From positions 1 to 53,018 of the forward strand of contig LFCK01000003.1 in assembly GCA_001189095.1 (NCBI GenBank): a stretch of DNA of 53,018 nucleotides, in the 5' to 3' direction. The notes beneath the pieces were generated by a model. It searched no databases and had not been told where the DNA came from. It was given only the letters and a program-made list of their open reading frames with translations. The DNA is from Parcubacteria bacterium C7867-001 (lineage in GTDB: Bacteria; Patescibacteria; Paceibacteria; UBA9973; UBA2103). Shown here piece after piece: positions 9,103 to 16,376 of this stretch. Position 1 is the stretch's first letter. Each line of letters starts with the position of its first letter. The position numbers and the translations under genes are program-made.

Positions 9103-10437
9103 ATGTCACGCATCGTGGTCGCCAAGTTTGGAGGGTCATCGCTTGCTTCTGGTAAAGAGGTGCAGCGAGCTCTCTCCATCATCCGCGAGGAACCCGACCG
9201 CCGATACATCGTCGTATCGGCTCCGGGAAGACTCTCGAAAGATGATGTAAAGGTCACCGATCTTTTGATCAAAGCGCACGCGGCCTCCGGCCGCGCTCGT
9301 GCGCAAGCACTCAAAGAAGTCGGCAACCGATTCACATCGATTGCCGCTGAGGTCGGAGTACCGTTCGATACCAAGTCCTACCTGGAAAAAATCGAGCAGC
9401 GCATCAATTCGAATCTGTTCAGGAATCAGTATGATTTTCTGGTCAGTCGGGGCGAATACCTTATGGGTCGCCTACTCGCTGACGCGCTTGGATATGAGTT
9501 TCTTGACCCGATGAGGTTCATACGGCTCACGCAGGATGGAACCTTCTCGCTCAAGGCAACCCAGAGCGCGTTTGCTCGGATAACGTTTCCTGAACGGGCC
9601 GTTATTCCGGGCTTCTACGGCGCCTCGTCGAGCGGCTGGATAAAAACCTTCCCGCGCAACGGCTCCGACATTTCAGGAGCTATCGTTGCACGATTGGTCA
9701 ACGCCGACATCTATGAAAACTGGACGGATACCGACGGCGTCTGCGCTGCAGACCCACGGCTCGTACCCTTCCCAAAGCGTATTGAGGTAATGACGCGGCA
9801 AGAAATGGCTGAGCTCGCCTACCGAGGAGCAAGCGTGCTCCACGGAGCTGCGCTCGCGCCCCTTAAGGACCGCGGGACGGTCATTAACATCCGCAACAGC
9901 CGGAACCCAATGCATCCCGGAACGCAGGTTGTTCCTGAGACACGGGAACTTCCGAGAAATCGGAACCCTGTGGTCGGGATCGCTGGGAAGAAAGACTTCT
10001 CGGTCCTTACGGTGACCAAACAAGGCATGAGCGAAGAGGTTGGTTTCCTCGGAAAACTCTTCACCGTGTTCGGAACGTACAACGTGAACATCACGAGTAC
10101 GCCCGGCGGCATCGAAGGCCAGACGGCCATCTTCGAGGATGACCAGATCCAACCGATCAAGGATCAGCTCCTCGCCGCGATTACGCGCGTAACGAAACCG
10201 GACAGCCTCGAGCTTGAACGTCGTTCGCTCGCGTTTATCTGCATCGTGGGCGAGACTATGAAGCACCGTCACGGCATTGCCGCGAAAGCGCTCAAGGCGC
10301 TCTCGAGCAAGGACGTGAACGTTCGGGTCATCGATCAAGGTGCGAGCGAAATCTCCATCATGATTGGAGTCGACAACGCTGACTACGAAAAAGCGATTCA
10401 GCAGTTGAGCGTAACGTTCAAACTGACTGAGACGTAA
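9103..10437 (+). CDS. lysC: aspartokinase with ACT domains
   Basis: 444 residues. The kinase domain starts with the KFGGSS motif and continues with SRGEYLMGRLLADALG. The C-terminal 140 residues are a paired ACT region (GIAGKKDFSVLTVTKQGMS, later RVIDQGASEISIMIGVD), the usual site of lysine/threonine feedback. It phosphorylates aspartate as the first step toward DAP, Lys, Thr and Met. No other gene of the pathway lies in the window, so its physiological product here is unclear. It is divergent from obgE, with AAAGGA 6 nt before ATG 9103 as a weak SD. A strong hairpin follows the stop. Confidence 0.93.
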   Translation: MSRIVVAKFGGSSLASGKEVQRALSIIREEPDRRYIVVSAPGRLSKDDVKVTDLLIKAHAASGRARAQALKEVGNRFTSIAAEVGVPFDTKSYLEKIEQRINSNLFRNQYDFLVSRGEYLMGRLLADALGYEFLDPMRFIRLTQDGTFSLKATQSAFARITFPERAVIPGFYGASSSGWIKTFPRNGSDISGAIVARLVNADIYENWTDTDGVCAADPRLVPFPKRIEVMTRQEMAELAYRGASVLHGAALAPLKDRGTVINIRNSRNPMHPGTQVVPETRELPRNRNPVVGIAGKKDFSVLTVTKQGMSEEVGFLGKLFTVFGTYNVNITSTPGGIEGQTAIFEDDQIQPIKDQLLAAITRVTKPDSLELERRSLAFICIVGETMKHRHGIAAKALKALSSKDVNVRVIDQGASEISIMIGVDNADYEKAIQQLSVTFKLTET

Positions 10438-10442
10438 GTACA

Positions 10443-10470
10443 AGCGCCGCCCACAGGGCGGCGCTTTCAT
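10443..10470 (+). terminator. twin terminator 1, after aspartokinase
   Basis: AGCGCCGCCC-ACA-GGGCGGCGCT followed by TTCATTT. The stem-loop sequence is identical to that at 11051-11073, and the flanking GTAAG bases are also alike. Confidence 0.85.
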
Positions 10471-10499
10471 TTGACATACAGGACCCTTTGGAACAAAGT
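10471..10499 (+). promoter_or_regulatory. possible promoter of the small-gene pair
   Basis: A perfect TTGACA at 10471-10476 directly follows the terminator. A weak -10 candidate, CAAAGT, lies 17 bp downstream. It would give a short leader carrying the SD of the gene at 10527. Confidence 0.4.
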
Positions 10500-10526
10500 C
10501 GTTGCAGAGAAGACACGGAGAATACT

Positions 10527-10727
10527 ATGCCCCTGTACGGACGCCAATTCCATGCCCAGTTCGGGGATGAAGATCCTGACAGATCGTTCGTCTCGTTTGA
10601 GGCAGTGGACGATAACGCGGCTCTTAAGGCGACGGAAGAACGCTGCCGGCCCGGGAACTCCTATACGGTGTTTCGGAAGGTTGGCGATGTTGAAAAACCA
10701 ATGTCTCAGCCAAAACGACGCAAATAA
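10527..10727 (+). CDS. small protein of unknown function (66 aa)
   Basis: ATG 10527 is preferred over the ATG at 10488 because CGGAG lies 7 nt before it. The product (MPLYGRQFHAQFGDEDPDRS...) is hydrophilic, has no membrane segment or Cys motif, and ends in a basic tail (PKRRK). I do not recognise a family. It lies 12 nt before the next gene, and the pair is bracketed by two identical terminators, so it forms a closed bicistronic unit. Confidence 0.6.
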   Translation: MPLYGRQFHAQFGDEDPDRSFVSFEAVDDNAALKATEERCRPGNSYTVFRKVGDVEKPMSQPKRRK

Positions 10728-10739
10728 AAGGAGGCACGC

Positions 10740-11045
10740 ATGCCTGCGCTCGAAGAGCTCCGGCAGCGTGTCGCCGCCGGAGCCGCATTCCTCGATGCTC
10801 ACGATCCCCAGTGGAGAATGAGAGTCACGAAAAAAGTTAAGGTAGCTAGTACGCACGAATGTGTGCTCGCTCAACTCTACGGTCGCTACCGCGCCGGAAT
10901 GGAAAAGTACGGACTGTCTGAAGACGACTCGCTCAACTACGGTTTCCGTGTTGATTCGCGGGAAGTCGGCTACGAGCACGAAGCATCGAGGCAGTACTAC
11001 TTCCAGCTCAACGAATGCTGGGGTGCAGAATTGAAACGTCGGTAA
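10740..11045 (+). CDS. unknown soluble protein (101 aa)
   Basis: AAAAGGAGG lies 5 nt before ATG 10740, one of the best SDs in the window. The protein is charged, with a central ECVLAQLYGRYRAGMEKYG stretch and several aromatic residues near the end (YEHEASRQYYFQLNECWG). It has no membrane helix and no recognised domain. It is the second gene of the unit between twin terminators; its stop lies 6 nt before the second hairpin. Confidence 0.7.
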   Translation: MPALEELRQRVAAGAAFLDAHDPQWRMRVTKKVKVASTHECVLAQLYGRYRAGMEKYGLSEDDSLNYGFRVDSREVGYEHEASRQYYFQLNECWGAELKRR

Positions 11046-11050
11046 GAGTA

Positions 11051-11078
11051 AGCGCCGCCCACAGGGCGGCGCTTTTTA
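11051..11078. terminator. twin terminator 2, shared by convergent genes
   Basis: Same stem-loop as 10443-10465, followed by TTTTTATT in plus. It also lies immediately after the stop of the minus-strand MOSC gene, so it probably serves both. Confidence 0.85.
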
Positions 11079-11540
11079 TTAGTAGTCTTTTTTAGGAGGA
11101 ATAATCGCGCTTCCAGACTTTATGAGCCCTCCCGTGACCACGTCGGCAACGAGACCGCCACGGTCGTAGAACGACCGCTGGAAATTTACGACCTTTCCTG
11201 CAAGCTTGCTCGGCCGCTGGCACGGGTCGCAGTATTTGACCCCGAGAAAAACGGCTTCGCCGATCTTGAATTCCCTGCCGATGAGCCACATCAGCTCGAC
11301 GTCTTTCGTGATGATGTTGCGTCGGCATTCGTCGAACTTAAAGCTCGTGTCTTTGAAGAAACAGTGGTTGATGAGGGTCACTTGGCGCTTGCCGGGCTTG
11401 CCTTTGTTATAGCTTCCCTGAGCGTTAGCGTACCGATCTCCTTTGAGACCCACTCCGGCAATCGCCTCAACATCCCGCTTGAATTCCATGGGCGCACCTG
11501 CCTTTGGGCTGGTATAAATTCCCACGACATATCCGTTCAT
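11079..11540 (-). CDS. MOSC-domain protein
   Basis: 153 residues from ATG 11540, chosen because AAAGGAG lies 7 nt upstream; an ATG 24 nt earlier has no such site. The sequence fits a stand-alone MOSC domain (VVGIYTSPKAGAPMEF, AGVGLKGDRYA, LINHCFF, and a CDPCQRPSKLAG segment with the conserved Cys). MOSC domains bind sulfur or molybdopterin-type ligands in molybdenum-cofactor sulfurases and YiiM/YuaD-like reductases. No molybdenum genes lie nearby, so the substrate is unknown. It is convergent with the small-gene pair and divergent from the CHC2 gene. Confidence 0.85.
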   Translation of the reverse strand: MNGYVVGIYTSPKAGAPMEFKRDVEAIAGVGLKGDRYANAQGSYNKGKPGKRQVTLINHCFFKDTSFKFDECRRNIITKDVELMWLIGREFKIGEAVFLGVKYCDPCQRPSKLAGKVVNFQRSFYDRGGLVADVVTGGLIKSGSAIIPPKKDY

Positions 11541-11629
11541 TGACGTGCTCCTTTCTCGCCGCACCTTACCTCATCCCGTTAGATTTAGAAAGATGACTGT
11601 GCTAGGCTCGGTCCAGAAAGGAGGCTCTG

Positions 11630-12049
11630 ATGTCTCTGAACAAAAGCTATACGCAAATGGTGCGCGACACGGTCCCCATTTCGCTTGTGGTGACGAGATA
11701 TGCCACCGATCAACGATATGAAAACCATATGGCGCCCGGAGGGTTTGGGATCCGCAAGGTCTGCTATCTGAAGCGGGAAGGCGCTGGCAGACTTGGAAAA
11801 CGATTCTCCTGTCTCTGCCCATTCCACATTGAAAAGACCGCTTCGTTCTATGTAATGGACGCTGCCGGCCGCTTCAAATGCTTCGGCTGTGGTAGGAGCG
11901 GGAACGCGTTCGACTTCGTGATGGAGATCGAAAATGTAAATCTGCCTCAAGCGATCCAGATAGTCGCCGAGTTCGGGAAAGTGTATCCGAAACCTGCGCG
12001 CAAGCCGCGCCTCACCAAGCGTAAAAGAAAGCGGGCGCGTTCCTCATAG
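11630..12049 (+). CDS. stand-alone DnaG-type CHC2 zinc-finger protein
   Basis: 139 residues. GAAAGGAGG lies 5 nt before the ATG. Residues 12-120 match the N-terminal domain of bacterial primase: VPISLVVTRY, then the zinc ligands C63, H66, C84 and C87 (CLCPFH and KCFGCGRSGNAFDFVM) with the canonical 21-residue spacing, then MEIENVNLPQAIQIVAEF. The protein stops there with a basic tail (RKPRLTKRKRKRARSS). No TOPRIM or helicase-binding domain follows, so it cannot be a full primase. It may bind single-stranded DNA as a partner or decoy of DnaG, or be a relic of a mobile-element primase. The strong SD sets it apart from neighbouring core genes. Confidence 0.9.
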   Translation: MSLNKSYTQMVRDTVPISLVVTRYATDQRYENHMAPGGFGIRKVCYLKREGAGRLGKRFSCLCPFHIEKTASFYVMDAAGRFKCFGCGRSGNAFDFVMEIENVNLPQAIQIVAEFGKVYPKPARKPRLTKRKRKRARSS

Positions 12050-12062
12050 AGGAACGCGCCCT
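12033..12062 (+). terminator. terminator overlapping the end of the CHC2 gene
   Basis: GGGCGCGTTCCTC-ATA-GAGGAACGCGCCC followed by TTTGCC. The stop codon lies inside the hairpin. Confidence 0.8.
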
Positions 12063-12231
12063 TTGCCTTTGGGGTCGTATTTAGAAGAAGAGGAACGTGC
12101 TAGGTTCGCACAGGACTTTTGGGCCCAGCACGTCCTCCGTTCACTCGCACGGCACCAGTTGGTAGGTAGTACTGCAAACCTGACGCTTTCCGAGTCTTCT
12201 GCAAACGACTATACAGGAGACCTTTTTAAAA
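12062..12231. other. gap with nothing recognised
   Basis: About 170 bp between the CHC2 terminator and the end of the secA-linked gene. A plus-strand frame crosses it but lacks a ribosome site and any family resemblance. No RNA gene is seen. Confidence 0.4.
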
Positions 12232-12522
12232 TCAATTTGCTTCTACGAAGGTAATTCCCGAACTAAAGACATTCATTTCTAAATCCTTTTGCTCAAGTGT
12301 CGCTTTCATAAATACAGCACGACCTACAACAGGATTAATTTCAATAAATCCTTTTACCAAACGGGCAGCTGTCTTAAAAGTATTCCGATCAACTAGAGAG
12401 CTTAGATCGATATGTAACTCTACGTCGGCTTTCTTTCCCTTTAGCCACGTTCGCAATTCATCGACGGAAGCGGGCTTGTACTCTTTACTGGGTTCAGCAT
12501 TGAGCGCTTCAGGACCTTCCAT
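12232..12522 (-). CDS. unknown protein coupled to secA (96 aa)
   Basis: ATG 12522 lies 4 nt after the secA stop (a TTG start at 12534 would overlap secA). The product begins MEGPEALNAEPSKEYKPAS and continues as a soluble domain of mixed strand/helix character (ADVELHIDLSSLVDRNTF, AARLVKGFIEINPVVGRAVF). There is no Cys pair, signal or membrane helix. I do not recognise the family. Position and spacing argue for translational coupling with secA. Confidence 0.7.
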   Translation of the reverse strand: MEGPEALNAEPSKEYKPASVDELRTWLKGKKADVELHIDLSSLVDRNTFKTAARLVKGFIEINPVVGRAVFMKATLEQKDLEMNVFSSGITFVEAN

Positions 12523-12526
12523 ACTC

Positions 12527-15037
12527 TTAAACAATAACCCAACCCTCTGCGAGAAGTGGTTCGGCTTTTTTGTACTTGAGGGTTTGAGTTTCCTCCCCTT
12601 TCTTTATGGTGACCATATCGTTGCGGCTCGGCCCATCTGCTTTTATTACTGGAGTTTTCGAAGTCTCAGCCCCCGCCTCGCTTGCAGCGAGCACAGCCTT
12701 GCGTGTCTTCTCCTCTTCCGCGCGGATGCGGGAATCGTCCGCAAGCATGATGCGCGGGAGCGTTTCCGTGAGCGCGTGCGCGATAGAGCCTTCAAGATTA
12801 CGGAAACGATTAAGGCCTTCGCGGCGGTATTCAAGCAACGGATCGCGCTGGCCGTAGGCACGCAGCGAGACGGAGCGACGCATGTATTCCATGGTCTCGA
12901 GGTGCTCGAGCCAGAAGTTATCTATCACTTGGAGCATGAGGCGACGTAGTATCGGGAGGAACGGCGCGCCGATGGACACCTTCTTCTCTTCGAAGACAGC
13001 GCGGGACTCTTCGCCAACGAGCTCAAAGAATGCGCGCTCGACTTCCTCATCCGTCCCGAGGAGTGGAATGTTGCGGCGCGCGTACACGGCAAGGCGCTGC
13101 GTATTAAGGACGTCGTCATACGCGAGCACCTGCTTGCGGGAGTCGAAGTTGAAGCCTTCGATGCGCTTCTGCGCGGTCTCGAGCGACTTCGTGATGAGCG
13201 AGTTTTCGATAGGTTCGTCTTCAGCGATCTTGAACGTTCCCATGACGCGCTTAAGCATGTCGGACGCGAACACGCGCATGAGACGGTCTTCGAGGCTGAT
13301 GTAGAAACGGGTCTCGCCCGGATCTCCCTGACGACCGGAACGACCGCGCAGCTGGTTGTCGATGCGGCGCGCCTCGTGACGCTCGGTACCAAGGACGACG
13401 AGTCCACCGAACCCAACGACTTCCTCATAGAGGCTCTGCTCAACTGGCGCGCCGCCGAGCTTGATGTCGACACCGCGACCAGCGAGGTTCGTCGCAACCG
13501 TCACACGACCCTTGCGGCCGGCCTGCGCGATGATTTCTCCTTCGCGTTCGTGATTCTTTGCATTGAGCACCTCGTGCGGAACGCCTGCCTTTGAGAGGAA
13601 GTCGCTCACCACTTCGTTGTCTTCGATTGATACGGTTCCCACGAGCACTGGCTGACCCTTCTCATGGAGTTTCCTCACATCGCGTGCGAGCGCCATATAT
13701 TTCCCTTTCGCGGTCTGGAAGATGACATCATCACGATCGATACGCTTTATTTCGCGATTCGTTGGAACGACAACGACATCGAGTCCGTAGACGGTATAGA
13801 ACTCCTCTTCGGAAGAGAGCGCCGTACCGGTCATGCCGCCGATAGCTTCGTACATGCGGAAATAGTTTTGGAACGTCACCGAGGCGTAGGTGCGAGTTTC
13901 TTTCTGGATGGGCACATGCTCCTTCGCTTCGATTGCCTGATGAAGACCCTCGGACCAACGGCGTCCCGGCTGGATACGGCCAGTGAATTCATCGACGATC
14001 ATGATTTGGTCGCCCTGCACCACGTATTCCTTATCCTTACTGAAAAGCGCCTTTGCGCGTACTGCAGTCTCAAGATGATGCGCATACTTCATGCCGCCTT
14101 CGGTATAGAGATTCTCGAGATTGAGTGCCTGCTCTGCCTTTCGGATTCCCTCCTCGGTTATCTGGACCGCCTTCTGTTTTTCGTCGACCGTATAGTCAGT
14201 CTCCTTTTCGAAGGTATCTACTATCGAGGAGAAGCGTTCGTAGAGCCCTTCTGCATCAGCTGCAGGACCCGAAATAATGAGCGGCGTACGTGCCTCATCG
14301 ATAAGGATGGAGTCGATTTCATCGATGATGGCGTAATGATGACCGCGCTGCATGAGCTGCGATGCGTCGTAGGCGGTGTTGTCGCGCAAGTAGTCGAACC
14401 CGAGTTCGTTGTTGGTCGCGTACGTAATATCCGCCGCGTACGCTTCCTTTTTAGACGCAGGACGCAGGTAGTCATAGAAAACCTTGAAGGAAGCTTCTGC
14501 ATCACGCTCTGCGTCCTCTTCAGGAGCGACATGCGACGCATCATATATATAGGAACCGCCCGAAGTGACGACGCCGGTTGAAAGTCCGAGGGCAGCATAC
14601 ACCTGACCCATCCACGCGCCGTCGCGGCGCGCGAGGTAGTCATTCACCGTCACAACATGCACGCCCTTCCCTGCAAGCGCACGCATCGTCGCTGCGAGTG
14701 TCGCGACCTGCGTCTTTCCTTCACCGGTACGCATCTCAGCGATCTTCTTATTAATGAGCGCGAGTCCGCCCATGAGCTGCACATCGAAATGCGGCTGATT
14801 GAGCGTGCGACGAGCAGCCTCACGCACGAGCGCAAAGACCTCCGCGATATCCGCGTCCTTCTCGGGAAGACCTTTTGTGCGATCCTTAACCACCGAAAGA
14901 CGCGCTTTGAGATCATCTGCCGAAAGACCCTTCAACTCCTCTTCAAGAGAGCGAGCATGACGCACCACCGGATCCGCGCCCTTAAGGAAGGACTCGGACT
15001 GGTTGTGGGAGAACATTTTCCCTAAGAAACCGGCCAT
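12527..15037 (-). CDS. secA: preprotein translocase ATPase SecA
   Basis: 836 residues. Visible features are the N-terminal helix (FLGKMFSHNQSE), Walker A MRTGEGKTQVATLAA, the substrate-crosslinking region, DEAD-type box IIDEIDSILIDEARTPLI, the GRAGRGVD-like NLAGRGVDIKLGG and QLRGRSGRQGDPG of motor domain 2, and the helical scaffold and wing. SecA drives unfolded exported proteins through SecYEG. The C-terminus lacks the usual Cys-rich SEC-C zinc finger. It instead ends in a short module beginning DMVTIKKGEETQTLKYKKAE and finishing LLAEGWVIV. No SD is seen; TAGTAT lies 10 nt before ATG 15037. Confidence 0.97.
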   Translation of the reverse strand: MAGFLGKMFSHNQSESFLKGADPVVRHARSLEEELKGLSADDLKARLSVVKDRTKGLPEKDADIAEVFALVREAARRTLNQPHFDVQLMGGLALINKKIAEMRTGEGKTQVATLAATMRALAGKGVHVVTVNDYLARRDGAWMGQVYAALGLSTGVVTSGGSYIYDASHVAPEEDAERDAEASFKVFYDYLRPASKKEAYAADITYATNNELGFDYLRDNTAYDASQLMQRGHHYAIIDEIDSILIDEARTPLIISGPAADAEGLYERFSSIVDTFEKETDYTVDEKQKAVQITEEGIRKAEQALNLENLYTEGGMKYAHHLETAVRAKALFSKDKEYVVQGDQIMIVDEFTGRIQPGRRWSEGLHQAIEAKEHVPIQKETRTYASVTFQNYFRMYEAIGGMTGTALSSEEEFYTVYGLDVVVVPTNREIKRIDRDDVIFQTAKGKYMALARDVRKLHEKGQPVLVGTVSIEDNEVVSDFLSKAGVPHEVLNAKNHEREGEIIAQAGRKGRVTVATNLAGRGVDIKLGGAPVEQSLYEEVVGFGGLVVLGTERHEARRIDNQLRGRSGRQGDPGETRFYISLEDRLMRVFASDMLKRVMGTFKIAEDEPIENSLITKSLETAQKRIEGFNFDSRKQVLAYDDVLNTQRLAVYARRNIPLLGTDEEVERAFFELVGEESRAVFEEKKVSIGAPFLPILRRLMLQVIDNFWLEHLETMEYMRRSVSLRAYGQRDPLLEYRREGLNRFRNLEGSIAHALTETLPRIMLADDSRIRAEEEKTRKAVLAASEAGAETSKTPVIKADGPSRNDMVTIKKGEETQTLKYKKAEPLLAEGWVIV

Positions 15038-15086
15038 AATAGGGCTGATACTAGCATTTTCAGGCGATTTTTGCCCGCCCTAAAAC

Positions 15087-15114
15087 AAAACCTCCCGATT
15101 GCTCGGGAGGTTTT
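15087..15114 (-). terminator. terminator after the Lys-rich peptide gene
   Basis: AAAACCTCCCGA-TTGC-TCGGGAGGTTTT with TTTTGTTTTAG on the minus side. It separates the peptide gene from secA. Confidence 0.85.
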
Positions 15115-15126
15115 GTAAGAGCGAGC

Positions 15127-15198
15127 TTACGCGCGCTTCTTCTTCTTTGCTGTCTTCTTCTTTGCAGTCTTCTTGGCTGCTTTCTTCTTCTTTGCCAT
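15127..15198 (-). CDS. 23-residue Lys/Ala-rich basic peptide
   Basis: ATG 15198 to TAA 15127. The product begins MAKKKKAAKKTAKKK and ends TAKKKKRA: 15 basic residues out of 23, in AAKK/TAKKK repeats like the tails of histone H1-like bacterial proteins. It is too short for routine gene callers. Support comes from a stop that is followed directly by a strong terminator, and from a codon pattern (AAG/AAA mixed, GCA) that is unlikely to arise by chance. No SD is seen. It could neutralise DNA or RNA charge, or be a ribosome-associated peptide. Both are inference. Confidence 0.65.
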   Translation of the reverse strand: MAKKKKAAKKTAKKKTAKKKKRA

Positions 15199-15362
15199 AT
15201 GCGTAAAGTGAAATGATATAGCTAGCTAATATTGTCGACCCATACATAAGCGAAGACATTTCTGCTTCTCACTTATACATGTGTACTAAGGATTATTATT
15301 ACGCGCGTAGAAAAAAAAGGTGAGAAAAAAAACAAATGTGTGGATAACTTTGAAAAAATATT
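15199..15362. other. A/T-rich gap between peptide gene and murB
   Basis: About 160 bp, containing A-tracts and pieces such as TATATC that could be minus-strand promoter elements for the peptide gene. No coding potential or RNA gene is recognised. Confidence 0.4.
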
Positions 15363-16376
15363 TTACGAAGAAAGTTTTCTTACTTCGCGTTCGATGCGAA
15401 TGTTCGTTGCGTCATACACACGCGATGCTATTTCATTCGCGAACGCATCGATGTCGTTTGCACTCGCATTATTTTCTGCAACAACAACAAGCGGTTGATT
15501 TTCAAAAAGGAAAACGTTTCCGTTTCGAAATCCTTTGAGCCCGAGAATCTTATCGAGTATGTACGCGAGCGGTATCTTTACACCCTGCGTACTCGGGAAG
15601 CTTGGTATGAGGCCGTACTTCTCCACGAGTGCTGCATATTCCTCCTCACTAACCACTGGATTCTTAAAGAATGAACCGGCGGTCCCAACGAGGGACAAGT
15701 CTGGAAACTTCCTCGAACGAATCGCTCGTACGGCCGCAGCTATCGCGGCGGGCGTCGACAGATCAACACTTTCTTCCTGCGCTCTGAGGAGATCAGGATA
15801 CGAAAGGGACGGTGCGCCGCTCTTCGAGAGCTTGAGTGTAACTTCGAGAATAATGAACGAGGAGTCGTGCTTGAAGCGACTGTCGCGGTAACCGAATGCG
15901 CAGTCCTCCGTACGGAAGACTTCGACGATGCCTGTTTCGACATGTAGTACACGCGCGCAGTCGAAGATATGCACGAGCTCGGCGCCGTAGGCGCCGATAT
16001 TCTGAACTGGTGCGGCGCCAACCGTTCCCGGAATGCCAGCGAGATTTTCCATGCCCCACAGTCCTCGTGCACACGCCTCATCAACAAGCGTGTCCCATGA
16101 GTATCCTGCTCCCGCCGTGAGATAGACGAATTCGGAGTCCTCGCGATCGCTGCGCTGCTGCGCCTGCATATGAATAATTGCTCCTTCGTAGCCTTCGTCC
16201 GATGCGAGAACATTACTCCCCTCGCCGAGCACATAGAACGGCACACTGCGCTCGCGTATGAACGCGAGCGCAGTGTGTGCATCTTCTTCGGTACTACACT
16301 CAATCACGTAGCGCGCCTCTCCCCCAACCTTAAACGTGGTGAGCGAGCGAAGCGGAACGTGTTCCCGAACGATCAT
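15363..16376 (-). CDS. murB: UDP-N-acetylenolpyruvoylglucosamine reductase
   Basis: 337 residues. FAD-binding motifs are LTTFKVGGEARYVIE, VLGEGSNVLASDEGYEG and GMENLAGIPGTVGAAPVQNIGAYG. The active-site region CAFGYRDSRFK and the serine-containing TAGSFFKNPVVS fit type I MurB. The enzyme reduces UDP-GlcNAc-enolpyruvate to UDP-MurNAc with NADPH, so the cell makes peptidoglycan. Its ATG overlaps the stop of the upstream Wzy-like gene in an ATGA, which ties wall synthesis to the glycan transcript. Confidence 0.96.
   Translation of the reverse strand: MIVREHVPLRSLTTFKVGGEARYVIECSTEEDAHTALAFIRERSVPFYVLGEGSNVLASDEGYEGAIIHMQAQQRSDREDSEFVYLTAGAGYSWDTLVDEACARGLWGMENLAGIPGTVGAAPVQNIGAYGAELVHIFDCARVLHVETGIVEVFRTEDCAFGYRDSRFKHDSSFIILEVTLKLSKSGAPSLSYPDLLRAQEESVDLSTPAAIAAAVRAIRSRKFPDLSLVGTAGSFFKNPVVSEEEYAALVEKYGLIPSFPSTQGVKIPLAYILDKILGLKGFRNGNVFLFENQPLVVVAENNASANDIDAFANEIASRVYDATNIRIEREVRKLSS

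Noticed and set aside
12063..12254. Plus-strand 63-codon frame
   Set aside because: No ribosome site, no recognisable product, and it begins inside the CHC2 terminator.
13664..14581. 305-codon plus-strand frame
   Set aside because: Antisense to the most conserved part of secA; composition typical of a shadow.
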